A stretch of 64,000 nucleotides of DNA, taken from UBA1757 sp963617485 (GTDB lineage Bacteria > Bacteroidota > Bacteroidia > Bacteroidales > UBA1402). The stretch's first letter is position 1; each line of letters begins with the position of its first letter. A model generated the notes under the pieces. It made no database searches. It was given only the letters and a program-made list of their open reading frames with translations, and was not told where the DNA came from. Position numbers and translations under genes: made by a program. Positions 35,624 to 44,362 of the stretch are shown in pieces. Where the stretch lies: NCBI GenBank assembly GCA_963617485.1, contig CAVEPA010000002.1:157550-221549 (forward strand), written 5' to 3'.

Positions 35624-37578
35624 ATAATTGCTGCGTTTTCTGAAAGGTTACTAATGAGCTGTTTTACGCGTAATACTTCGGCCACGCTCATGGCGAAAGC
35701 TATGCCGCCGCGTCCACGGTAGGGCGGGTTGCCGTCGAAAAGCTCCGAGATGGAACTGATGCCGCGGTCGCTGAGATCGTCTTCGAATTCGTAGATGCAA
35801 CGCTCGGCAAAAACAAGGCCGCTCATACGGTAAATCTTGAGGTAAGCTTCAAGATAGGCACCCATGAGCCAGGGCCAGGCCGTTCCTTGGTGATAGGCCC
35901 AGGTACGGCGGTCTTCCGGCCCCTCGAAAATCGGATTGTAGCCCATGCTCTTGGGGCTGAGCGTGCGCAGGCCCTTAGGCGTCAGCAACTCTTTGGTGAC
36001 AAAGTCGAGCACTTGTTTTTTCTGCATCTTGTCGAGCGGAGAAAAATCGAGCGAAGCGGCAAAAACCTGGTTGGGACGGACGCTCCAGTCTACCACGTCG
36101 CCATCGACATAATCGTAGAGATAACCATAGTCGTTGCGGAAAACGTGAACGAAAGACCGACCGCATTTCGTGGCGAGGGCTTCCATATTGTCGGCCTGAA
36201 AATCTTCGCCAAGCTCTCGGGCGATATTGGCCACGAAGCGCAATGCGTTGTACCATAGTGCGTTGAATTCAACCAAATAACCGCTGCGGGGTACCAAGGG
36301 CTTGCCGTACATGGTGGAGTTCATCCAGCTGATGGGTTTGTCCTTGCCGTTGGAATAAACCAGGCCGTTGTCGTGAACGAAAAGGTTTTTGTGCCCTTGG
36401 TTCATTAAGAAGTTCATGGTGTCCAGCAGAAGTTTGCCGAATACCTGGGCGGCCTTGCTCTGACCTTGGTCTTTGGCGTATTGTTGTATGGCCCAAATCA
36501 TCCAAAGCGGAACATCGGGCGCATCAATTTCGTGTATGTCGCAGTCGAGGTCTTGCTCGGCAAAATAATTGCGGATAGCCTTTTCGCCCGTCTGCATGAT
36601 GGATTCGAACAGTTCTGGCTTGCCGCAACAGAGGGTGCATCCCGGCAGGGCGATGAACATGTCGCGGGCACGGCATTGGAACCAGGGATAGCCCGCAATG
36701 ATGTAGCGCTGGCCGTCCTTGTGCTTGTTGTAGAACTGGGCGGCGGCCGATTTCAGGCAGGAGGTGAAATTGCTGCGCGGCTGGCGCTGGCTCTTCTCGA
36801 CATCGAAAGCCTCATTGATTTTGTCGGCGGGCATGTGGTCGAGCGAAGCAGAAAAAGTGATGCTCTCTCCTTTCTTGATGGGCATTTCGAAATAGCCGGG
36901 CACAAATAAATCTTCTTGGAAGTCATAACCGCGCTCCTGCTCCTTCATATATTCAATGTTGCGGTACCAGTCGGGCGCGTAAATAAAATCGTTCTTGGCC
37001 GAGAACTGCATATACAGCGATGGGAAACCTTGGTAAAGACACATTTTGATGCCATTGTCGACAGGCTCGTAGCTTTTGTTGATGGTATCGTTGGCCTTGC
37101 AGAGCGTGTCGGTCTGGCGGAAGGCCAAGAAGGGCCTGAAGCGCAATGTCGTGGGCGAATGGGCCTCGAGTAGCGTGTAACGTACCAGAATGCGGTTTTC
37201 GAACGACATGAATATCTTCTCTCTCGACAGAATGACGCCGCCCACGCGGTAGATGGTGGTGGGGATACCGTCGCAGTCGAACTGGCGGATATATTTGTGG
37301 CCTTTGGGACTGTAGTTGTCGCCGGGATACTTGTGCAGTCCGAGGTTGAATTCGGCACCATGCTGGATAACGGTGGCATCAAGGGAAGAAATGAGCACGT
37401 GGTTTTTCCCTTCGAATTCCGACAGGGGAACTACCAGTAACCCGTTGTATTTTCGAGTGTTGCAGTCTACAATGGTGGAATAGCTGTAGGCACCCGATTT
37501 GTTGGTCTGCAACAGTTCTTTGGTAAGCGAGAGCTGCAGGTTTACCATCGATGTCTTGTCGAACTTCAAGTAACTCAT
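35620..37578 (-). CDS. Amylo-alpha-1,6-glucosidase (glycogen debranching enzyme)
   Basis: This 652-residue cytoplasmic protein has an N-terminal beta-sandwich (YSTIVDCNTRKYNGLLV is typical of bacterial debranching enzymes) and a C-terminal (alpha/alpha)6 catalytic domain, with AGYPWFQCRARDMFIALPG in the middle and YHQGTAWPWLMGAYLEA near the end. It removes the alpha-1,6 branch points of glycogen. It is the first gene of the operon debranching enzyme - GT4 - GH57, with its own promoter at 37601-37631. The stop overlaps the next start by 4 bp. Confidence 0.94.
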   Translation of the reverse strand: MSYLKFDKTSMVNLQLSLTKELLQTNKSGAYSYSTIVDCNTRKYNGLLVVPLSEFEGKNHVLISSLDATVIQHGAEFNLGLHKYPGDNYSPKGHKYIRQFDCDGIPTTIYRVGGVILSREKIFMSFENRILVRYTLLEAHSPTTLRFRPFLAFRQTDTLCKANDTINKSYEPVDNGIKMCLYQGFPSLYMQFSAKNDFIYAPDWYRNIEYMKEQERGYDFQEDLFVPGYFEMPIKKGESITFSASLDHMPADKINEAFDVEKSQRQPRSNFTSCLKSAAAQFYNKHKDGQRYIIAGYPWFQCRARDMFIALPGCTLCCGKPELFESIMQTGEKAIRNYFAEQDLDCDIHEIDAPDVPLWMIWAIQQYAKDQGQSKAAQVFGKLLLDTMNFLMNQGHKNLFVHDNGLVYSNGKDKPISWMNSTMYGKPLVPRSGYLVEFNALWYNALRFVANIARELGEDFQADNMEALATKCGRSFVHVFRNDYGYLYDYVDGDVVDWSVRPNQVFAASLDFSPLDKMQKKQVLDFVTKELLTPKGLRTLSPKSMGYNPIFEGPEDRRTWAYHQGTAWPWLMGAYLEAYLKIYRMSGLVFAERCIYEFEDDLSDRGISSISELFDGNPPYRGRGGIAFAMSVAEVLRVKQLISNLSENAAII

Positions 37579-37600
37579 AAGCGATAGGTTTTAATGAAGA

Positions 37601-37631
37601 CGAAAGTAAAAAGATAAAAAGCCAAATACAA
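37601..37631 (-). promoter_or_regulatory. Promoter of the debranching enzyme - GT4 - GH57 operon
   Basis: On the minus strand TTG (37631-37629), a 20-bp spacer and TACTTTCG (37608-37601) fit the Bacteroidetes layout with one mismatch in the -7 box. The ATG at 37578 follows 23 bp later. Confidence 0.5.
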
Positions 37632-37674
37632 AAGTTTCTTTAATAAAATTTTAGTTTCAACAAGGACAAAAAAC

Positions 37675-37682
37675 TATCTTTG
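37675..37682 (+). promoter_or_regulatory. Putative -7 box upstream of the Wzz-like gene
   Basis: TATCTTTG fits TAnnTTTG and lies 23 bp before ATG 37706. No TTG is seen at the expected -33 distance. It is divergent from the glycogen operon promoter. Confidence 0.5.
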
Positions 37683-37705
37683 CGTCCGTATAAAACGACC
37701 ATCGT

Positions 37706-38695
37706 ATGGATGCACAAAAGAAAGACTTGGGTTTGATAGATTTGTTTGTACTTGGGTGGAAGTTCATCGTGAAGATGTTCTTTGTTGCCGTACATTGCGC
37801 TGGCTGGTGTCTGCGTGTGCTTTGGCAGCGGAAATGGGTGATGCTCGCCGCCATTGCTGTCGGATTGATTATCAGTTTGTCCGACTATTTCTTTGGAAAC
37901 AGCCGCAATGTTACCAAGGCAGGCTTTGCTGTCAATACCTATTCCAAGAAGCCGTATTTCAGCATCGAAATCATCCGCAACCTCGACATGGACGAGTTCG
38001 CCGAGGTGACGGGCATGACCGAAGAACAGAAAGATGCCATCATCTCGCTCAATCCCTACTATGTTATCGACCTTAACGACGACGGTACGATAGAACTTAT
38101 CGACTACACCGAAAAATACAAGATGGAAGTGGACGACCCTTTGGCCAAGGAACGCAACTACAACGTTTGGGCATCGAAGGTGTTCTATCTGGAAGTGACT
38201 GCCACCGACAAGGAAGTGATACCGGTATTCCGCAAGGCTTTGCAGGATTATCTGAACGCTTCCCCCATGATGATAACCGCTTGGGAAACCAATAAGGAAT
38301 ATGAATACAGCTGCATCGAAGTGCTCGAAAGCGAATTGCGCAAGGTGGACTCTCTGCAGACTCGCGCCATACAGGGCGAGGAATCTTTGAATACCTCCTT
38401 GGTGGAAACGCGTCGGGGTTCAACCTCCACTTATGGCACAGGTACTTACTTCCAGATGCTCACTTGGGACAAGAACTCCCTTAAGAAACTGATTTATCAG
38501 CATCGTCAGATACTGAACGATTTGGCCGAGGGCCCTGTTTTTTACAACACGCCCATCGTTTACGCGGAAAATCCCCGCGATTCCATAGTCAGACGCATAG
38601 CCGAAGGTGTGGTTATCGGGCTGCTACTGGGTTACGCGCTGGTGCTTCTGCTTACTTACCGCAAGCCCATTGCCGCCTTCTTTAACAAGAAATGA
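37706..38695 (+). CDS. Chain-length determinant (Wzz)-like membrane protein
   Basis: This 329-residue protein has a short cytoplasmic N-terminus, a transmembrane helix near residues 45-62 and another near 298-318, with a large periplasmic domain between them, the layout of polysaccharide co-polymerases. The periplasmic part has a predicted coiled coil (about 215-240, SCIEVLESELRKVDSL) and a Ser/Thr/Gly-rich loop (RRGSTSTYGTGTYF). Wzz proteins set O-antigen or capsule chain length. No glycan-export genes are nearby, so this copy appears to be an orphan. Annotation by topology and limited similarity; function not proven. Confidence 0.65.
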   Translation: MDAQKKDLGLIDLFVLGWKFIVKMFFVAVHCAGWCLRVLWQRKWVMLAAIAVGLIISLSDYFFGNSRNVTKAGFAVNTYSKKPYFSIEIIRNLDMDEFAEVTGMTEEQKDAIISLNPYYVIDLNDDGTIELIDYTEKYKMEVDDPLAKERNYNVWASKVFYLEVTATDKEVIPVFRKALQDYLNASPMMITAWETNKEYEYSCIEVLESELRKVDSLQTRAIQGEESLNTSLVETRRGSTSTYGTGTYFQMLTWDKNSLKKLIYQHRQILNDLAEGPVFYNTPIVYAENPRDSIVRRIAEGVVIGLLLGYALVLLLTYRKPIAAFFNKK

Positions 38696-38721
38696 CAGCT
38701 TGCTAAAAGCATATAAGAATA

Positions 38722-38760
38722 AGGGCGCATCTGGAGAAATCCGGATGCGCCCTCGATTTT
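38722..38760. terminator. Terminator between the Wzz-like and phosphosugar mutase genes
   Basis: A 13-bp stem (GGGCGCATC extended by TGGA, with its complement) is closed by a GAAA tetraloop and followed on the plus strand by CGATTTT. It lies between convergent genes. The T run is short, so strength is uncertain. Confidence 0.65.
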
Positions 38761-38785
38761 GTGGCTTGGTTCAGATAGCCATGTA

Positions 38786-40534
38786 TCAGATGCCCAGCGA
38801 TTTCTTTATTTCCTCTATGCGGGCTTCGGCGGCCTGGCAGGCAGCGCGATAGTCGGCGCGGGTGGCCATCTGGCTGCGTACTTCCATGTAGAACTTGATT
38901 TTGGGTTCGGTGCCGGAAGGACGGACAGAAACTTTGGTGCCGTCGGCGCAGAAATATTGCAGCACATTGGAGGGTTCGGGCATCACAAGATCGTAAGTTT
39001 CGCCGGTGGCGGGCTTGCAGGCTTTCATCTTCTTGAAATCCTTGACGAGTACCACGGGCGAGCCGGCCAGTTCTTTGACGGGATGGGCGCGGTAATTATC
39101 CATCATGGCTTGAATTTCTTCGGCGCCGGATTTGCCCTTGCGGACAATGGAGATACTCTTTTCTTTGGAATAACCGAACTCCAGATAAATGTCGAGCAGC
39201 TGTTCGTAGAGCGTTTTGCCGTGGTCTTTGGCATCGGCCAGCACCTCGGCTATCATGGCGGCAGCCGAAACGGCATCTTTGTCGCGTACAAAATCTTCTA
39301 CCAAAAAACCATAGCTTTCTTCGCCGCCGCAGATGAATTCCTTTTTACCTTCCATTTGCAGCATCACACCGGCTATCCACTTGAAACCCGTGTAGACATC
39401 GTAGATTTCCACGCCGTTCTTCTGAGCAATGTCCTTGAGCAATTCGGTGGTGACGATGGTCTTTACCATATACTGGTTGCCGTTCAGGCGGCCCTTGGCC
39501 TTCCATTGTTTGAGCAAGTAGTTGGAAATGAGCAGTGCGTTCTGGTTGCCGCTCACCAATATCCATTCGCCCCTATCGTCCTTGATGGCGATGCCCAGAC
39601 GGTCGGAGTCGGGGTCGGAAGCCATCACGATATCGGCATCAACCTCTTTGGCTTTGGCGATGGCCATCGACAGAGCTGCGGGTTCTTCGGGGTTGGGCGA
39701 CACAACGGTGGGGAAATCGCCGCTGATAACCTCTTGCTCAGGCACGGAAATCAGGTTCTCGAAACCGAGGGCCTTCAGACACTTGGGTATCACCTTGATG
39801 CCTGTGCCGTGAATAGGCGTGTAGACGATTTTCAGGTTCTTCTGATGGGCAATGGCCTCGGGCGACATGGAAACGCCCAAAATTTTTTCGATGTAAACCT
39901 TGTCGATGTCTTCGCCAATGGAAGTGATGAGCTCGGGACGGCCTTGGAACTTCACGTCGTCGATAGACTTGATGGCGTTCACTTCTTTGATGGTGTTGTG
40001 GTCGTGCGGGGCTATCATTTGGCCACCGTCTTCCCAATAGGCTTTGTAACCATTATATTCCTTGGGGTTGTGCGAGGCTGTCAGGATGATACCGCTTTGG
40101 CAACCCAAGTGACGGATGGCGAAGGATATTTCGGGCGTAGGACGCAAGCTGTCGAAGAGATATACGTAAATGCCGTTGGCTGTGAGGATATCGGCGGAAA
40201 CTTCGGCAAACTTTCGGCTGTTGTTGCGGCAGTCGTGGCCGATAACCACCGATATTTTGTCGCGGTCGGCGAAGGACTTTTTCAGATAGTTGGCAAGGCC
40301 TTGGGTGGCGGCACCTACCGTATAGATGTTCATGCGGTTGCTACCTGCACCCATGATGCCGCGCAGGCCGCCGGTACCGAATTCCAGGTCTTTGTAGAAA
40401 CATTCAATCAACTCGGTTTTGTCTTCGTTGTCGAGCATGCGCTGTACCTCGGCGCGGGTTTGGGCATCGTATTGTTTGCCCAGCCAGACTTGCGCCTTTG
40501 CAGTCACTTCTTGAAGTAATTTAGCATTGTCCAT
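38786..40534 (-). CDS. Phosphoglucomutase / phosphomannomutase family enzyme
   Basis: This 582-residue alpha-D-phosphohexomutase has all four domain signatures: the phosphoserine loop ILTASHNPKEYNG with catalytic Ser154, the Mg-binding ASDPDSDRLG, the sugar-binding GGEESYGF, and the phosphate-binding RPSGTEPK near the C-terminus. The length matches the longer PGM2-like bacterial form rather than the 450-residue ManB form. It interconverts glucose-1-phosphate and glucose-6-phosphate (or mannose forms), which fits the glycogen genes around it. It stands 12 bp downstream of the M23 peptidase stop and may share its transcript. Confidence 0.93.
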   Translation of the reverse strand: MDNAKLLQEVTAKAQVWLGKQYDAQTRAEVQRMLDNEDKTELIECFYKDLEFGTGGLRGIMGAGSNRMNIYTVGAATQGLANYLKKSFADRDKISVVIGHDCRNNSRKFAEVSADILTANGIYVYLFDSLRPTPEISFAIRHLGCQSGIILTASHNPKEYNGYKAYWEDGGQMIAPHDHNTIKEVNAIKSIDDVKFQGRPELITSIGEDIDKVYIEKILGVSMSPEAIAHQKNLKIVYTPIHGTGIKVIPKCLKALGFENLISVPEQEVISGDFPTVVSPNPEEPAALSMAIAKAKEVDADIVMASDPDSDRLGIAIKDDRGEWILVSGNQNALLISNYLLKQWKAKGRLNGNQYMVKTIVTTELLKDIAQKNGVEIYDVYTGFKWIAGVMLQMEGKKEFICGGEESYGFLVEDFVRDKDAVSAAAMIAEVLADAKDHGKTLYEQLLDIYLEFGYSKEKSISIVRKGKSGAEEIQAMMDNYRAHPVKELAGSPVVLVKDFKKMKACKPATGETYDLVMPEPSNVLQYFCADGTKVSVRPSGTEPKIKFYMEVRSQMATRADYRAACQAAEARIEEIKKSLGI

Positions 40535-40546
40535 ACATGATATTGT

Positions 40547-42247
40547 TTAATAAATGAATGATATTTCCTTCTCTGCCATATTGCCGCAGTGGTCCCAAAC
40601 TTGCACGGTCATACGATGTTGTTGTCCGGTGCGTTGCAGGGCTTGCCCATCGATGCGGTAAAAAATGGCATCGTTTTTATAATCGTCCTCGAACAGGGCC
40701 CAATGTCCGTCAATATATACTTGATAGTGAGCCAGGTCCGATTCGGTATCTTTTATATGGATGCGAATTAAATCATTTTTTAAATCATGGACAATATTCC
40801 CCATTGAAATTTTTGGAACGATGGTATCGACCAGCACCATATAATCTCCCAGTCGGGTGGTCTGGGCCGACATCCAACCTTCATTATAGTTGGCCTCGAT
40901 GTATTCCCATGCTTGTTTGCGGTTGCGGTAGGCCAGATAGTACTGTTTTTTGTTTTCCAGACGGTCTTGCTCGATTTTAAGAGCGATGTTGATTTTTCGG
41001 TGCAGGGGCGTGCAGGCTTGGTGGAGCCGATAGACGGGTGAACAAGCTCTTGCGGCTTCCCAGCGAGACGCTGGCTCGATGCTGTAGGAAAATGCGCAGT
41101 CGCTGTAGAGACTGCCGAGGGGAAGGTGGATGATGGCCTGTGGGTAAACGAGCGTGTGCGGGTAAATGGCGGGGAGGGGGCGGGCAGGCCCCGGCAGGGG
41201 CCTGGCGGCAGCCGTTCCGGCTGCCGCAGCGGCTGCATTCGCAGCCGCGCCCGCCCTTTCCCCGTACACGACAAAACTCAGACTGCAGCAATTGCCGTAA
41301 CGGTCGCTGAGCTCGTAGCGGAAACGGTAGGGCCGCTCCTCGTTGATGTCAACCACGCCGTAGCCGCTGCGCGGGTAAAAAGACTTCATTATCCATTGCC
41401 GGCGCAATACCCACTCTTCGTAGTCGCAGATATAGTTGATATAGCGTGAGTCGGCGAAAGAAAAACGGCTTATGTCCTGACGAAAAATCTCCTTGTCGTC
41501 TAAAAACAGTCTTATAAGTTGCACGCCGTAGAGATTGCGCGTACCGCTCATATAGTCGTAGGCCTTGAGCCCCAAACCAAGCTTGCCCCAAAAGGCGGGC
41601 GGCTCCTCTTGCAGGCGGTTGTCCTTGACAGGAATAATGCGTTTCCCATCCTCTTGATAGAAGGCCAAGGCCAAGATACGCGGCGCTTCCCGGTCCGAAA
41701 TGCGAGAAGCGAACCACCACAGAGGATCCAGAATATCTTCGCTTTCCGTGTCACGGATTTCAAAATGAAGATGTGGTCCGCCACTGCCGCCGGTGTTGCC
41801 GCTGTAGGCGATGAGTTCTCCCTGTTGTACGGGTAGCTGTCCGTCTGCAAAATAGAGATCCACTTGATAAGACTCGGCCCGGTACTGGCTGTCGCGCAAC
41901 ACGCGCTCCAGCCGTGGTGAAAGGCGGTCCAGATGGGCATAGACGCTGGTATGGCCGTCGGGATGGTCGATGTAGACTGCTTTGCCGTAGCCGTATTTGC
42001 GCACACCGATGCGCGAAACGCAGCCATCGGCCACGCTGCGCACAGCGTGGCCGACGACCCCCTGTGTCTTGAAATCGACACCGGAATGAAAATGGTTTTC
42101 GCGCAGTTCGCCGAAGTTGGCGCTCAGCACGGGAGCGAGGTCCATCGGAAGACGGTAAGGACGTTCGGGGTCCCCGGCCTTGACGGAAAAGACAAAGACA
42201 AGGAGCGTAGGCAGAATGGTCAGAAGCCTAGCCGTCCTTGTACTCAT
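40547..42247 (-). CDS. M23 family peptidase with a GC-rich low-complexity insertion
   Basis: This 566-residue protein has an N-terminal signal peptide (LLTILPTLLVFVFSVKAG) and an M23 zinc endopeptidase domain near the start: H54 and D58 in HFHSGVD, and H159/H161 in GPHLHFE, so the active site is complete and it could cleave peptidoglycan cross-links. The large C-terminal region (about 200-566) is beta-rich and unassigned. Residues about 328-359 are Ala/Gly/Pro low-complexity (ERAGAAANAAAAAAGTAAA and RPLPGPARPLPA), coded by a segment of about 82% GC that folds into three tandem perfect hairpins (see 41170-41264). The start overlaps the panD stop (ATGA). Confidence 0.9.
   Translation of the reverse strand: MSTRTARLLTILPTLLVFVFSVKAGDPERPYRLPMDLAPVLSANFGELRENHFHSGVDFKTQGVVGHAVRSVADGCVSRIGVRKYGYGKAVYIDHPDGHTSVYAHLDRLSPRLERVLRDSQYRAESYQVDLYFADGQLPVQQGELIAYSGNTGGSGGPHLHFEIRDTESEDILDPLWWFASRISDREAPRILALAFYQEDGKRIIPVKDNRLQEEPPAFWGKLGLGLKAYDYMSGTRNLYGVQLIRLFLDDKEIFRQDISRFSFADSRYINYICDYEEWVLRRQWIMKSFYPRSGYGVVDINEERPYRFRYELSDRYGNCCSLSFVVYGERAGAAANAAAAAAGTAAARPLPGPARPLPAIYPHTLVYPQAIIHLPLGSLYSDCAFSYSIEPASRWEAARACSPVYRLHQACTPLHRKINIALKIEQDRLENKKQYYLAYRNRKQAWEYIEANYNEGWMSAQTTRLGDYMVLVDTIVPKISMGNIVHDLKNDLIRIHIKDTESDLAHYQVYIDGHWALFEDDYKNDAIFYRIDGQALQRTGQQHRMTVQVWDHCGNMAEKEISFIY
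41170..41264. repeat. Cloverleaf-like palindromic element inside the M23 peptidase gene
   Basis: An outer stem of about 15 bp (41170-41184 with 41250-41264, two G-T pairs) encloses three perfect hairpins in a row. Hairpin 1 is CAGGCCCC-GGCA-GGGGCCTG (41185-41204), hairpin 2 is GCGGCAGCC-GTTCC-GGCTGCCGC (41205-41227), and hairpin 3 is GCGGCTGC-ATTC-GCAGCCGC (41229-41248). GC content is about 82%, against about 50% in the window as a whole. It keeps the reading frame and codes for Ala/Pro-rich sequence. No flanking target duplication was noticed. Confidence 0.75.
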
Positions 42248-42594
42248 TTCAGCAGATTGGTGGCAGTGTCGGGAAAAACAACCGAAGGTTCGAAACGCTT
42301 GGCTTCCTCAAAGTCCATCAGCGCATAGGAAATGATAATGAGCACATCGCCGGGCATGGCCTTGCGGGCTGCGGCCCCGTTCAGACAAATGACACCGGAG
42401 CCTCTTTTTCCTTTGATGACATAGGTTTCCAAACGCTCGCCGTTGTTCTTGTTCAGGACTTGAACCTTCTCTCCCTGAATAATATTGGCGGCATCCATCA
42501 GGTCTTCATCAATGGTGATGCTGCCCACGTATTCCAGATTCGACTCTGTAACATGGACCCGATGGATTTTGGACTTCATTACTTCTATAAACAT
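42244..42594 (-). CDS. panD: Aspartate 1-decarboxylase (proenzyme)
   Basis: This 116-residue pyruvoyl enzyme makes beta-alanine from aspartate for pantothenate. I chose ATG 42594 (MFIEVMKSKIHRV) because it puts the self-cleavage pair at exactly Gly24-Ser25 (YVGSITID), the canonical position; the longer frame to 42657 runs into panC. Conserved GSGVICLNGAAARKAMPGD and SYALMDFEEA follow. It starts 2 bp after the panC stop and overlaps the M23 peptidase start by 4 bp, so panC-panD-M23 form one operon. In Bacteroides panC and panD lie next to glycogen synthase as here. Confidence 0.95.
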   Translation of the reverse strand: MFIEVMKSKIHRVHVTESNLEYVGSITIDEDLMDAANIIQGEKVQVLNKNNGERLETYVIKGKRGSGVICLNGAAARKAMPGDVLIIISYALMDFEEAKRFEPSVVFPDTATNLLK

Positions 42595-42596
42595 GA

Positions 42597-43442
42597 CTAT
42601 GACTTGTAGATAATGTTGTCTATCAGTCTGACAGGGCCACAATAGACGGCAATGCAACCTACCACATAGGCGGAGTCATTCCAATTCTGAACAGGCTGGA
42701 GCGTGTTACCGTCCACAATCTCGAAATAATCGAGACGGAAAATGTCAACAGCCTTGATGTTTTCTTCGACGAAAGACTTGGTCTCTGCCAGCGTTTTTGT
42801 GGCGGCAAAGTTAAGGCTTTCAAACAGATATTTGGAAATTAAGACAGCTTTTTTGCGTTCTTCGGGTGTGAGACGCTGATTGCGGCTGCTCAAGGCCAAG
42901 CCGTCTTTCTCGCGGACGATAGGGCAGGAAACAATCTGGACGGGAAGCTGTAGCTGGCGAACCATGTCTCGGACAATGGCAACCTGTTGGAAATCTTTCT
43001 CGCCAAAATAAGCCCGGTCGGGTTCGACGGCATAGAAAAGCTTGCTCACAATCTGGGCCACACCATTGAAATGTCCGGGGCGATAGGGACCTTCCATCAC
43101 CTGTTCCAGTGCACCGAAATGAAACTGGCGCGTGTCGGTTTCGGGGTACATTTCTTCTACCGAGGGCATAAATACGATGCTGCAGCCAGCTTCTTTGAGT
43201 AGGGCGGCATCCTGCTCGGGCGTACGCGGGTAAGCGGCCAGATCCGATTTGTCATTGAATTGGGTGGGATTGACGAAAACACTCACGACGCAGATGTCAT
43301 TCTCGGCTACGCAACGCTTGACCAAAGAAACATGACCGGCGTGAAGCGCGCCCATCGTGGGAACCAATCCGATGCTTTTCTTTTCAGCACGGGCCTGAGC
43401 GACAAGGCTTTTCAGCTCGGCAATACCATTAATGATGTGCAT
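42597..43442 (-). CDS. panC: Pantothenate synthetase
   Basis: This 281-residue cytoplasmic enzyme joins pantoate and beta-alanine using ATP. Motifs are the HIGH-type nucleotide site VPTMGALHAGHVSLV near residues 26-40, VSVFVNPTQFN, the YFGEKDFQQ stretch near 149-157, and the KMSKS-like REKDGLALSSRNQRL. Length is normal. It is first in the minus-strand run panC-panD-M23 and divergent from the glycogen-synthase-like gene; about 106 bp separate the starts. The overlapping pathway partner panD follows directly, so both steps of beta-alanine use are made together. Confidence 0.96.
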   Translation of the reverse strand: MHIINGIAELKSLVAQARAEKKSIGLVPTMGALHAGHVSLVKRCVAENDICVVSVFVNPTQFNDKSDLAAYPRTPEQDAALLKEAGCSIVFMPSVEEMYPETDTRQFHFGALEQVMEGPYRPGHFNGVAQIVSKLFYAVEPDRAYFGEKDFQQVAIVRDMVRQLQLPVQIVSCPIVREKDGLALSSRNQRLTPEERKKAVLISKYLFESLNFAATKTLAETKSFVEENIKAVDIFRLDYFEIVDGNTLQPVQNWNDSAYVVGCIAVYCGPVRLIDNIIYKS

Positions 43443-43507
43443 ACTTAACTGTAATTTTTTGCGGCCGCAAAAGTGAGAAATTATACATAATAATCAAAAT
43501 TTTTTAC

Positions 43508-43515
43508 TACCTTTG
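43508..43515 (+). promoter_or_regulatory. Putative -7 box upstream of the glycogen-synthase-like gene
   Basis: TACCTTTG fits TAnnTTTG; ATG 43549 follows 33 bp later. No clear -33 TTG is seen. The box supports 43549 rather than the upstream in-frame start at 43513, which overlaps it. Confidence 0.55.
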
Positions 43516-43548
43516 CGTGATATTTTTCATCCCTTAATCGTTGTGTAT

Positions 43549-44355
43549 ATGAGTGCATTGAAAGTTCTGTACATCTGTCAGGAGATTACCCCTTATCTGC
43601 CCGAAACCGAAATGTCCCAAACCTGTCGTCAATTGCCGCAGGCTATTCAGGAAAAAGGCAACGAAATCCGGATTTTCATGCCTCGCTATGCCTGTGTCAA
43701 CGAGAGACGCAATCAGTTGCACGAAGTACAGCGTCTGTCGGGGATGAACCTCATTATCGATGACAACGACCATCCGCTCATCATCAAGGTGGCTTCCATT
43801 CAGGCTGCCAGAATGCAGGTGTACTTCATCGACAACGAAGATTTCTTCCATTATAAATTTACCGTGGCCGACGAAAATGGCAAGGAGCCCGAAAACAATG
43901 CCGAACGCAGCATCTTCTTTGCACGCGGCGTGCTGGAAACCATCAAGAAAATGCGCTGGATGCCCGATGTTATCCACTGTAACGGATGGATATCGGCATT
44001 GGTCATGCTGTATGTGAAGAAGACCTTCGCTGACGACCCCTTCTTCAAGCGCGCCAAACTGGTTTACTCTGCTTACGACGATGCCTTCAAGCAGCCCTTT
44101 TGCGAGGACGTGGCCAACCAGATTGTTACCGAAGGAGTGGAACCCGCCGATTTTGCCGAACTTATGCCCAAGGCCGACTATCTGTCGTTGATGCGTCTGG
44201 CCGCCCGCTATGCCGATGGCCTAGTGCAGGCTTCCGAAAACGTGCAACCGGAAGTCATCGATATCTTCAAGGAAAGCGGCAAGCCCTTTATCGTAGCCGG
44301 CAGCGATGACCATTACGCCGCCTACGCCGATTTCTACAAGTCTTTAACGGAATAA
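43549..44355 (+). CDS. Short GT5 glycogen/starch synthase-like protein (N-terminal domain only)
   Basis: This 268-residue protein starts at ATG 43549. It matches only the N-terminal half of glycogen synthase (KVLYICQEITPYLP ... RIFMPRYACVNERRNQLHEV), continuing to PDVIHCNGWISALVMLY, and ends where the C-terminal donor-binding domain would start. The loop that should read K-x-G-G-L near residue 17 reads PETEM, so the ADP-glucose contact is absent. Bacteroides species carry the same short form beside panC/panD. It may be regulatory, a partner of another synthase, or have a different activity. The downstream DUF4270 gene follows after 7 bp. Confidence 0.8.
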   Translation: MSALKVLYICQEITPYLPETEMSQTCRQLPQAIQEKGNEIRIFMPRYACVNERRNQLHEVQRLSGMNLIIDDNDHPLIIKVASIQAARMQVYFIDNEDFFHYKFTVADENGKEPENNAERSIFFARGVLETIKKMRWMPDVIHCNGWISALVMLYVKKTFADDPFFKRAKLVYSAYDDAFKQPFCEDVANQIVTEGVEPADFAELMPKADYLSLMRLAARYADGLVQASENVQPEVIDIFKESGKPFIVAGSDDHYAAYADFYKSLTE

Positions 44356-44362
44356 GAATCTG

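Noticed and set aside
38759..40519. 586-codon open frame opposite the phosphosugar mutase gene
   Set aside because: It is antisense to a gene with all catalytic motifs. The frame stays open because the real gene avoids TTA, CTA and TCA codons. The product matches nothing and has no promoter.
41170..41264. tRNA or tmRNA gene
   Set aside because: The fold has a cloverleaf outline, but stems are 8-9 bp with 4-5 nt loops, there is no T-arm TTC sequence and no anticodon loop, and the outer stem is too long.
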